DNA of 64,000 nt from Nitrospira sp. (GTDB lineage: Bacteria; Nitrospirota; Nitrospiria; Nitrospirales; Nitrospiraceae): positions 1 to 64,000 of the forward strand of contig JANDJE010000006.1 in NCBI GenBank assembly GCA_024331095.1. The letters run 5' to 3'. The translations under genes were made by a program, and so were the position numbers. How positions within the stretch are numbered: position 1 is the first letter of the stretch; every line of letters begins with the position of its first letter. Positions 22,406 to 30,795 of the stretch are shown here, in pieces. The notes beneath the pieces are model-generated. The model was not told the origin of the DNA and made no database searches. It saw only the letters and a list, made by a program, of their open reading frames with translations.

Positions 22406-22480
22406 TGTGAAGACGATCGGTTTGAGCGACCTTCAGCCGAGCGACACGCGCTTTCTTTCAGCGAGGCCGGACTGGTTCTG

Positions 22481-22762
22481 TCACCGAGAAATCCCAGAAG
22501 CGGCCTGGCTGGCACGGATCTCCTGGGTGATCGACGCATAGGAACTCTTGCTCGTTTCGACACAAGCGGCTCGCACTCGGTAAGTCCTGTTTTTGTCAAG
22601 GGTGACACGAACTTGTCCCGTTCGGCTTAGATAATCGATGGCCAAAAATACTTGGTTCCACGTCAGGTCGGGGCAGAGACCCACTACCTCTTCCATGGCG
22701 CAATCGGTGCCCCATTGTTCCAGCGCTTGCCGAACACGCTCGATGATCTGTGACACCACCAT
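22481..22762 (-). CDS. Hypothetical small protein, possible winged-helix-like fold
   Basis: MVVSQIIERVRQALEQWGTDCAMEEVVGLCPDLTWNQVFLAIDYLSRTGQVRVTLDKNRTYRV. Confidence 0.55.
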   Translation of the reverse strand: MVVSQIIERVRQALEQWGTDCAMEEVVGLCPDLTWNQVFLAIDYLSRTGQVRVTLDKNRTYRVRAACVETSKSSYASITQEIRASQAASGISR

Positions 22763-23023
22763 GGTCCACCTCCTGGTCGATGGGCGTTCTCCATACTCCG
22801 CATATTTCGCAATCCACGCCACATACTTAGAGAGATGAGGAGGCAAGGAAAACTGGGGACGTTACTAGAAGCGTGAAAGGAGATTACCTGGGACTACTTA
22901 ACGCAGAAGGTCGGCATGAAAGTGGGGATCGAGAAAGTATAGTCAGGGAGTTCTTTCAAGATTCAATCAGTTGTGTCGGAGTGGCGGCCTGGCACTGAAG
23001 AGTGGGTTCGTCGCCGGTCGGTT

Positions 23024-24115
23024 TTACGTAAGCCGCTCGGCTGCCTGGTCGATCGAATGAAGGAGCGTCCGGTGTGCCTGGCAGCCCACGACCGACGTCG
23101 CATCGGAGACGACGGCCGGTTGGGAGGAAGCCACAAAGCGCCGTTTTAATCGGGCGATCCGTTCGAGCGATTGGGTCAAACGGTCGGTTGAGATGGTTCC
23201 GTCCGCGACGGCTTTGTCCAGCGCCTCGATTGCGGCAACTTCACGGTCGCGATCTTTGCAGATCAAGATGAGGTCGCAGCCGGCTTGAACCGACCGCACG
23301 GTCGCCTCTTCGATGCCGTAATGGTCGACGATCGCGCGCATTTCGAGATCGTCGGTCAAGACGACACCGTCGTACCGCAGTTCTTGACGGAGCAGAGTTC
23401 CGATGACGGTCGGGGAAAGGGTCGCCGGATGGTTCTCGTCCAGGGCGCGATAGAGCACGTGGGCCGTCATCAGTGAGGCGATGCCCTGCGAGGCGGCGTG
23501 CCGAAACGGGAGCAGCTCGAGTCGTTCCAACCGTTCGCGCGAGGCCGTGACGATGGGCAATTCGTGGTGTGAATCGGCCTCCGTATCCCCATGGCCGGGA
23601 AAGTGTTTGCCGCAGGCGATGACGCCGTTCTCTTGCAGGCCCCTGACCGTGGCCCATCCCAACTCACACACGAGCTCGGGGGTGGAGCCGAAGGCTCGGT
23701 CTCCGATCACGGGGTTTGCGGGGTTGCTGTTGACGTCCAACACGGGCGCCATGTTCATGTTGATGCCGACGGCTCGCAGTTCGCGCGCCGTCGCTTCCGC
23801 CGCCTCGTAGGCCAATCGGGGAGACCGACATCGCCCCAGAATCTCGCAGGGAGGAAAAATGGTGAACTCTTTGGGGAGTCGAGACACCCGTCCTCCCTCC
23901 TGGTCGATGGCGATCAACAAGGGAGATTGCGGGCTGCATCGCTGAAGCGCATTGGTGAGTTCGACGATCTGTTCGGTCGATTGGAGATTTCTTGCGAACA
24001 AGATCACGCCGCCGGGCCGATATTCCTTGAGGAAAGCGGCGAGGTCGGGAGAAAGATCCGTGCCGTCGAAGCCGATCATAAAAAGCTGCCCGATCGTATC
24101 ACGCGACATCAGCAT
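23024..24115 (-). CDS. nagZ: Beta-N-acetylhexosaminidase (NagZ-type, GH3)
   Basis: KHFPGHGDTEADSHHELP catalytic motif; VLTDDLEMRAI. Confidence 0.93.
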   Translation of the reverse strand: MLMSRDTIGQLFMIGFDGTDLSPDLAAFLKEYRPGGVILFARNLQSTEQIVELTNALQRCSPQSPLLIAIDQEGGRVSRLPKEFTIFPPCEILGRCRSPRLAYEAAEATARELRAVGINMNMAPVLDVNSNPANPVIGDRAFGSTPELVCELGWATVRGLQENGVIACGKHFPGHGDTEADSHHELPIVTASRERLERLELLPFRHAASQGIASLMTAHVLYRALDENHPATLSPTVIGTLLRQELRYDGVVLTDDLEMRAIVDHYGIEEATVRSVQAGCDLILICKDRDREVAAIEALDKAVADGTISTDRLTQSLERIARLKRRFVASSQPAVVSDATSVVGCQAHRTLLHSIDQAAERLT

Positions 24116-24226
24116 GGAATTCACCTCCGGATGCGGACACCGCCCCGCGGAGAAGGGAATCGTCCGCGTGGCTCGATTCCTCTTCGTCGATCGGCCGGCC
24201 AAAGGCTTGCGTCGGACGAAGGGGCG

Positions 24227-25738
24227 TCACAGAGAACGGTCCATGAGGTATTGAATCAGGAGCCTGGTGCCGATTCCCGTCGGTCCTTTGGGAATGTAGG
24301 CCCGCTCGCGCTCGCTCCAATCGGTGCTGGCGATGTCGAGATGGACCCAGGGCCAGTCGCCCGCGAATTTGCTCAAGAACAACGCCGCGGTGATCATGCC
24401 GGCTCCGCGACCGCCGATGTTCCGCATGTCCGCCACGTCGCTCTTGAGCTGTTCGAAATAGTCTTCCCACAACGGCATTTCCCAGACCCGTTCACCCGAT
24501 CGTTGTCCCGCTTTGCGCAGCGACTCCTTCAAAGTGTCGTCCGTGCCGAACATGCCGATGGCGAACTGGCCGAGCGCGATGACACAGGCGCCGGTCAGCG
24601 TGGCAACGTCGATCATCGCCGCCGGTTTGTAGCGAGCGGCGTAAGCCAGTCCGTCGGCCAGAATCAATCGGCCCTCGGCGTCGGTGTTCTGGACTTCGAC
24701 GGTTTTGCCGGACAGCGTCTTCACGACATCCCCCGGCTTCATCGCGCCGCCGCCGGGCATGTTCTCCGTCGCCGGGAGCAGACCGACCAGATTCAGCGGC
24801 AATTTGAGTCGCGCCGCCGCCCGCACGGCGGCCAGGACTTCGGCCCCGCCCGTCATGTCCGCCTTCATGTGTTCCATGTTCTCGGCCGGTTTGAGTGAAA
24901 TCCCGCCTGTGTCAAACGTGATCGTTTTCCCGACCAGGACGACGGGACGGTCGTTCTTCTTTCGAGCGCCGTGATACTCCAGGATGATGAATTTCGGGGA
25001 CTCGTGGCTGCCTCGGGCGACGCCCAGCAATGCCCCCATGCCGAGTTTGGCCATGTCCTTTCGTTCGAGGATTTTGAGCGACACGCCCGCCTCCTTCGCC
25101 ACGGCCTTGGCTTCTTCGGCAATTTTGGTCGGCGTCATCACGTTGGAGGGATGGTTGCACAGGTCTCGAACGAAGACGGCCGCCTCCGCGGTGGCGACCC
25201 CGCGCCGGACGCCTTCCGACAACGGACGCACGTCGGATTGTTGAGAGGTCAGCAGCGTCATCGACCGTAGGTCCGGTCCGGGCGTCGGTTCGGAGCGATA
25301 GGCGGTGAATTGATATGCGCCCAGAATCGCGCCTTCCGTCATGGCTTGGGCGACGTCGATCATGGTCGAGTCCGGCGGCGTCACGGCGGGAACCGCCGCC
25401 GTGAAAGAAGAGGCCTTGACTTGCCGAACCCGTTTGACGGCGTGACCCAGGGCTTGGCGGATGGTCTCAAGACCGAGAGAATCCTTCTTGCCCAACCCCA
25501 CGAGCAGCAGACGTTTGGCCGGAATTTTCCTGTGTGTGTGGAGCAGGACGAGTTCCGCGGTTTTGCCCTCGAATTCCTTCGATCGAAGGAGGTCGGAGAT
25601 CGATCCGCCAAGCGCTTTGTCAAGCGAAGCGGTTTCCTGTTCCGAAAGTTCCGAACCTTCGCACTGGAAAAGAACCAGCACGTCCGTTGCCTCAGAGGCC
25701 CACCGCCCTACCCGCACGTCCACTTTCATGACCTTCAT
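24227..25738 (-). CDS. pepA: Leucyl aminopeptidase (M17)
   Basis: VGKTITFDTGGISLKP, NTDAEGRLILADGLAYA; start chosen at MKVMKVDVRV. Confidence 0.95.
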   Translation of the reverse strand: MKVMKVDVRVGRWASEATDVLVLFQCEGSELSEQETASLDKALGGSISDLLRSKEFEGKTAELVLLHTHRKIPAKRLLLVGLGKKDSLGLETIRQALGHAVKRVRQVKASSFTAAVPAVTPPDSTMIDVAQAMTEGAILGAYQFTAYRSEPTPGPDLRSMTLLTSQQSDVRPLSEGVRRGVATAEAAVFVRDLCNHPSNVMTPTKIAEEAKAVAKEAGVSLKILERKDMAKLGMGALLGVARGSHESPKFIILEYHGARKKNDRPVVLVGKTITFDTGGISLKPAENMEHMKADMTGGAEVLAAVRAAARLKLPLNLVGLLPATENMPGGGAMKPGDVVKTLSGKTVEVQNTDAEGRLILADGLAYAARYKPAAMIDVATLTGACVIALGQFAIGMFGTDDTLKESLRKAGQRSGERVWEMPLWEDYFEQLKSDVADMRNIGGRGAGMITAALFLSKFAGDWPWVHLDIASTDWSERERAYIPKGPTGIGTRLLIQYLMDRSL

Positions 25739-25824
25739 ACTTCCGTCCTTTCTCTTGGCTGCTCGCCGTCGCGTGTGTCCATCTCTTCTTGGGGCGACAC
25801 GCGAGGCTGTTTCATGAAACGAAC

Positions 25825-26496
25825 TCAGACGCCCTTCATGTCCGGCGACCAAATGAACTTGTGCAACTGCAATTGATACCGCACCGGAAGGCGGTCGGCC
25901 AGCACCCACTCGGCCAATTGGCGGGGGTCCAGGACGCCGAAGACCGGGCTGAACAACACGACACACCGACGATTCAGGTCGAACCGGGTCATGATGTCTT
26001 TCGCCCAGTCGTAATCCCGGCGATCCGCGATGACAAACTTGGCTTCGTCCTGCGCGCGCAGCCGCTCGACGTTCGGCCAATACATCCGGTTCGTCATTCC
26101 GCTGCCGGGGCATTTGACGTCGAGCACCACGCGCACCCGGTGATCGACCGGAGCCGTATCAACGGCACCGCTGGTCTCCAGCAGAACGGTGAAACCCTCG
26201 TCACACAGCCTGGAGAGCAACGAGCCGCAGTCCGGCTGCGCCAGCGGTTCACCGCCGGTCACTTCCACGAGCGGACAGCCGTAGGCGCGGACCGTCTCGA
26301 TGATCGAATCGATCGACCGGTCCGTGCCGCCGTAAAAGGCGTAGTCCGTATCGCACCAGGAACACCGAAGGGGACAGCCGGTGAGCCGCACGAACACACA
26401 GGGGAGACCGGCAAACGTCGACTCTCCTTGAATGCTGTGAAAAATCTCTGTGACGCGCATGGGCGAACACGTCTTCGCAGGGGGAAATTCAATCAA
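25825..26496 (-). CDS. queE: 7-carboxy-7-deazaguanine synthase
   Basis: MRVTEIFHSIQGESTFAGLPCVFVRLTGCPLRCSWCDTDYAF radical-SAM CxxxCxxC variant of QueE. Confidence 0.93.
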   Translation of the reverse strand: MIEFPPAKTCSPMRVTEIFHSIQGESTFAGLPCVFVRLTGCPLRCSWCDTDYAFYGGTDRSIDSIIETVRAYGCPLVEVTGGEPLAQPDCGSLLSRLCDEGFTVLLETSGAVDTAPVDHRVRVVLDVKCPGSGMTNRMYWPNVERLRAQDEAKFVIADRRDYDWAKDIMTRFDLNRRCVVLFSPVFGVLDPRQLAEWVLADRLPVRYQLQLHKFIWSPDMKGV

Positions 26497-26563
26497 CCGG
26501 TCTCTTTAGGAGGTTGGCGCTCACTTGCGCGGAGCCGCGCGGAACGAGACTTCATGACCGCGC

Positions 26564-27277
26564 CTATCGCCACTGCTGAATCGGCCACCGCTTCCGTTTG
26601 GCCATGCGAGCCATTCCGCGGATGGGGTTGATGACCGTCGGGTGGCCGACCGCTTGCAGAAGCTCAAAATCACCCGGACTGTCGCCGTAGGCGTAACAAC
26701 GGGACAGATCGAGCGAGAAGTCCCGCGCCAACTGTTCGATCAATCGCCGTTTGCCCTGCCCGTAGGGCAGAGGGGGGACCAGGCGGCCGGTATAGACGCC
26801 GTCGATTTGCTCCAATCGCCCCGCGAAACAACGTTCGGCTTGCAAAGCCGCGGCAATGGGGCCGATCAAAAAGTCGAGCGAACCGGTCAGCAGCACGATC
26901 GCATGCCCGGCTTTCCGATGCTCTTCGATCACCCGCGTTGCGGTGGGGGAGACGCGAGGGCAGAGTTGCTCACGGCAGAACTCCTCGCCGAGATGGCGGA
27001 TGACGCGCGACGGTTTCCCGGCCAGGTACAGTTTCCGCTCGCGCAGGGGATGCAGCGAAAGAGGCGGCAGGTGACGGATGAGCCAGGAGAGGCTGGCGCG
27101 AACCTCCGGCCAACCCACGACGCCCCGTCCCCACAACCATCTGAAAAAACGGACTTCGCTGGCTTCTCCGGGAAGCACGGTATTGTCCACGTCGAAAAAG
27201 GCCGCGACGCGACCGGTCAGCCGAGGCTCGATGCGGAACGCACTGCTCGTGGTCGCCAAACCCAAGAGATCCTCCAC
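26564..27277 (-). CDS. HAD-superfamily (HAD-IB/SerB-like) hydrolase
   Basis: VAAFFDVDNTVLPGEASEVRFF, IVLLTGSLDFLIGPIA, AYGDSPGDFELLQAVGHPTVINP. Confidence 0.88.
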   Translation of the reverse strand: MEDLLGLATTSSAFRIEPRLTGRVAAFFDVDNTVLPGEASEVRFFRWLWGRGVVGWPEVRASLSWLIRHLPPLSLHPLRERKLYLAGKPSRVIRHLGEEFCREQLCPRVSPTATRVIEEHRKAGHAIVLLTGSLDFLIGPIAAALQAERCFAGRLEQIDGVYTGRLVPPLPYGQGKRRLIEQLARDFSLDLSRCYAYGDSPGDFELLQAVGHPTVINPIRGMARMAKRKRWPIQQWR

Positions 27278-27337
27278 AGGACGATCTGCTCATCATCAAC
27301 GGTAGGGGCGGAGGGATTCTACCGGAGGGGCCCTTCA

Positions 27338-27367
27338 TTGACAAGAATTTTGGTCTGCTTTTATAAT
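27338..27367 (+). promoter_or_regulatory. Consensus sigma70 promoter TTGACA-N18-TATAAT upstream of tRNA-Leu
   Basis: Perfect hexamers read directly; about 115 bp upstream of tRNA-Leu(GAG). Confidence 0.65.
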
Positions 27368-27482
27368 GCGGCTCCCTCTATGATAAAGGCTCCCCGTTTC
27401 GAATTCTCTCCGGTAGGTGGCGGGACGAAGTGTTCACGAGACGCGTGGGCCGAACCGTGGGTCCGAGGGTTCATTCCTCGTT

Positions 27483-27566
27483 GCCGAAGTGGTGGAATGG
27501 CAGACACGCACGTTTGAGGGGCGTGTGGCGCAAGCCGTGCGGGTTCAAGTCCCGCCTTCGGCACCA
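27483..27566 (+). tRNA. tRNA-Leu (anticodon GAG), CCA encoded
   Basis: GCCGAAG...CACGT TTGAGGG GCGTG...GGTTCAAGTCCCGCCTTCGGCACCA. Confidence 0.93.
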
Positions 27567-27860
27567 CAGTCCGGGTAGGTGGGTGACCAAAGGGGTCATC
27601 CTGCGCTGCGACCTTGACGCAAGCTGAGCGGCCGGTCCGGCGACGAGACGGTCTCGCCGTCGTCCTTGGTCTTACGGTCGTTGCCATGTCCTGCTGCCGA
27701 CGGAGCGAAAGAGTTCCCCTTCATTGAGCCTGGACCAGAACAATACTTGGCGATTCACCCTGGCGTTGCTTCAAGTGCCGGACGGAGTCAAGAGGGGTCA
27801 CGTTTTCGAAGAACGTAGAGAGCCAAAGGAGAGCGGTCAAGTCGCCGGAAAAAACCAGCC

Positions 27861-28544
27861 ATGCAGTCGAGCAAGCCCGATGCCATCCGCGTTCTGCTCG
27901 TCGACGATCATGAGGTCGTTCGAGTAGGACTCCGACGACTGCTCAGCCGATATCCATCCATTCTGGTGGTGGGGGAATCGGCCGCGGCGGCCGACGCGAT
28001 CCGGAAGGCGACGGATCTCAAGCCCGATATCATCCTGATGGACGTGCGTCTGGGGGATGAATCGGGCGTCGAGGCCTGCCGGGACATTCTCGCCGCCGAT
28101 TCGAACGCGCGGGTGATTTTTTTGACCTCGTTTGCCGAAGACGAATCCGTGTTGGCGGCCGTGCTCGCCGGCGCTCAAGGGTATGTTCTGAAGGACATCG
28201 ATACGCCTTCCTTGCTGAACGCGATCAGAACCGTTGCGGGAGGACAGTCGATCCTCGATCCCGCCGTGGTGGAGCGGGCGATCCGATGGGTCCAGCGATT
28301 CGCCTCCGGTCACCAGGCGAAAGGCGACGACACGCTTTCTGAGCAAGAAGAACGAGTCTTGGCGCTGGTCGCTGAAGGCCGGACGAACAAAGAAATTGCG
28401 GCCTCGTTGAACTTGAGCGACAAAACCGTCAGGAACTATCTGACCAACGTCTTTAAAAAGCTTCGGATCACCCGTCGCGCCCAAGCCGCCGCCTTCTTCG
28501 TGAAGCGCGCCCCGCACACGAGCAAATCGGCCCTACCTGAGTAG
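27861..28544 (+). CDS. NarL/LuxR-family response regulator
   Basis: REC VLLVDDHEVVRVGLRRLL + HTH LSEQEERVLALVAEGRTNKEIAASLNLSDKTVRNYLTNVFKKL. Confidence 0.93.
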   Translation: MQSSKPDAIRVLLVDDHEVVRVGLRRLLSRYPSILVVGESAAAADAIRKATDLKPDIILMDVRLGDESGVEACRDILAADSNARVIFLTSFAEDESVLAAVLAGAQGYVLKDIDTPSLLNAIRTVAGGQSILDPAVVERAIRWVQRFASGHQAKGDDTLSEQEERVLALVAEGRTNKEIAASLNLSDKTVRNYLTNVFKKLRITRRAQAAAFFVKRAPHTSKSALPE

Positions 28545-28571
28545 GGAAACAATTCATCACCGGCGCTTCCG

Positions 28572-29948
28572 TTGCGCTCTAGGAGTCGCTCGCCCAATTC
28601 AGGTAACGTAGTGTGCCGGCCCAAGATCGAGGAATGGTCGCTCTCCTTGCACGGGCCTTCGCGCGAAGCCCGATGGGATGAGGTGTTGCTCTTTATGGAG
28701 TATGTCCCTCTGTTCCCCCTTGCCTTTGCCGATCAATTATCGGAGGCGGTCATCGTGGCGACCGAGGGAAATCTTCGGTACGTCAATCCGAGCGGTTTGC
28801 TGTTGCTGGGAGCCGAGCGGCTGGAACAGGTGACCGGCAAACCTCTGTCGAGGTTTCTCGATCCGGACATGATTTCCAAACTTCCGCCATGGGAGAAACT
28901 TCGACGGCGGGAAGATCGAGGGGCGACAGGGGCGATAATGACGGGACATCTGTTCGGGCTCGACGGCCGTCGGGTGGCGATCCGCCTTTCATCTCTTCCG
29001 ATTCTCTGGGAGGGAGTTCCGGCGTATCTGCTTGTCGTTCGCCAGGCAAGGGCCGGCGGCGATAACGTCGATCAACTGCTGCTGACCGAAGCGCAGCAGG
29101 TGGCTTCGTCGAAAATTCGGACGGTCGGGATGTTGGCGGCCGGCATCATTCATGAAGCCAACAATACCCTGACGGCCGTTCTCGGCTACGGTCAGCTTGC
29201 GCTGAGGCTCATTCCCGCGGACAACAAAGCGCACCGTCACGTTCAGCAGGTCATTGCATCGGGTCGAAAATCGAGCGAGTTGATCCAACAGATCCTGATG
29301 TTTGCCAGGCCGAGCCCCGAAACCAGAGGGTCGCTATCGCTCCATATGCTGGCGAACGAGTTCTTGGCGTTGCTGCGGTCCGCGATCCCCTCCTGGATCG
29401 TGGTGAAGGAGGAAATCGCCGACATCACCAGCCCCATTGAGGCCGATCCGGCGCAGATGCGACTCTTGCTTGCCAACTTGATCGCCGACGCCGTGCATGC
29501 GATGCGTCGATCCGGCGGGGTTTTACACATCCAACTTCACGATGAAGACGTGTCGACCGATCAAGCTGCGTCGGACGACGGCCTTCCCGCCGGTCGCTAT
29601 GTGTGCCTGCGGGTCATGGATTCCGGTGGAGGGATGGACGCACGGGAGATGAGGCGGCCCCCTGATCCATCGGCGACGACCGATGCTCTCGATAGGGAGC
29701 GGGAGATGCGGCGCTCCGCGGTTCTCGGCATTGTTTCGGCCCATGGAGGCACGGTAATAGTCAATGGCAGTTTGGAGTCAGGCACGAGAGTGTCCGTCTT
29801 TTTTCCCGTCACGGCTTCCTGCGGGATGCAAAAGGAAGAAAGCCGGTTCTCCGCCTCTCGTTCACGGGCTTCTGCGTATCGTGGCCAGAATTCCGGCTTT
29901 CCGGAACCGCTGATCGAGGAGTCAGATGCCGTCGGTCCTCGTGATTGA
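28572..29948 (+). CDS. Histidine kinase-like protein (degenerate catalytic domain)
   Basis: H-box MLAAGIIHEANNTLTAVLGYGQLAL; DSGGGM G1-like box; start uncertain (M at 28695 is an alternative). Confidence 0.75.
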   Translation: MRSRSRSPNSGNVVCRPKIEEWSLSLHGPSREARWDEVLLFMEYVPLFPLAFADQLSEAVIVATEGNLRYVNPSGLLLLGAERLEQVTGKPLSRFLDPDMISKLPPWEKLRRREDRGATGAIMTGHLFGLDGRRVAIRLSSLPILWEGVPAYLLVVRQARAGGDNVDQLLLTEAQQVASSKIRTVGMLAAGIIHEANNTLTAVLGYGQLALRLIPADNKAHRHVQQVIASGRKSSELIQQILMFARPSPETRGSLSLHMLANEFLALLRSAIPSWIVVKEEIADITSPIEADPAQMRLLLANLIADAVHAMRRSGGVLHIQLHDEDVSTDQAASDDGLPAGRYVCLRVMDSGGGMDAREMRRPPDPSATTDALDREREMRRSAVLGIVSAHGGTVIVNGSLESGTRVSVFFPVTASCGMQKEESRFSASRSRASAYRGQNSGFPEPLIEESDAVGPRD

Positions 29949-30297
29949 TGATGACGATCAGATCCGGCGCATGATCCGCGAGGCCTTGGAACAGGCCGGG
30001 TACGTCGTCCAAGAGGCCCGCGGCGGCGAAGAGGGACTCAAACGGTATCGGGCAAGCCCGACCGACGTCGTCCTGATGGATATCCTCATGCCGGACCAAG
30101 ACGGTTTGGAAAGTATTCTGGCGCTTCGCCAAGAATTTCCCTCCGTCCGCGTGATTGCTATGACCGGCGGCAGCGACATGATCGGCATTATGAATTTTTT
30201 GGACGTCGCCAAGATGTTGGGCGCGTGCCGGACCATCCAGAAGCCGTTCGAACTGCAAACCTTGCTGGCCGCCGTTGCCGCCGAGATAAACGCCTAG
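29926..30297 (+). CDS. Single-domain response regulator (REC)
   Basis: SVLVIDDDDQIRRMIREALEQAGYVV...VVLMDILMPDQDG...VIAMTGG...IQKPFE. Confidence 0.9.
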   Translation: MPSVLVIDDDDQIRRMIREALEQAGYVVQEARGGEEGLKRYRASPTDVVLMDILMPDQDGLESILALRQEFPSVRVIAMTGGSDMIGIMNFLDVAKMLGACRTIQKPFELQTLLAAVAAEINA

Positions 30298-30307
30298 CCC
30301 TCCGGTT

Positions 30308-30793
30308 TTGCTCCCATTGACAACGGAAAACCGAGCGGTCAGACTCCGCGCACGTTCTTCGAGACTGGTGCGCATGCTGCTGAATCTGGTTCTGGGGACT
30401 CTTGTGACCACCGTCGGGTTTTGGATTATCTGGGGCGGCGCCTGGCCCGAGGTCGTCGCGGCGTGGGCGCTCGCGGCGGGAGGGTTTCTGTGGTGGAAAG
30501 CCGAGTCCGTCACGGAAATCTGGGCGTGGTCGACGCTTGGTCTTGGTGTGGAAAGCGTGATCTGGCCGGTTCAGCGGATGGTGCAACTGAACGGCGCGGC
30601 GGAAACCTTGTCCGATGACGAGATGGGCGCGATCCTTTCGGCCGTGGTTTTGGGACTGTTCTCCTCCGTGTTTTGGCTCTCATTTGCATACGGTCTGTTC
30701 AAGCGAGCGTGGGCGACTGCCACGAACGCCGTGGAACATTCCTCGCCCGCGGCCTCTCCGACGCAACCGGCCAAACGCCGAAAATCCAAATAA
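30308..30793 (+). CDS. Hypothetical membrane protein
   Basis: Several hydrophobic segments (LLNLVLGTLVTTVGFWIIWGGAWPEVVAAWALAAGGFLWW). Confidence 0.6.
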   Translation: MLPLTTENRAVRLRARSSRLVRMLLNLVLGTLVTTVGFWIIWGGAWPEVVAAWALAAGGFLWWKAESVTEIWAWSTLGLGVESVIWPVQRMVQLNGAAETLSDDEMGAILSAVVLGLFSSVFWLSFAYGLFKRAWATATNAVEHSSPAASPTQPAKRRKSK

Positions 30794-30795
30794 GC

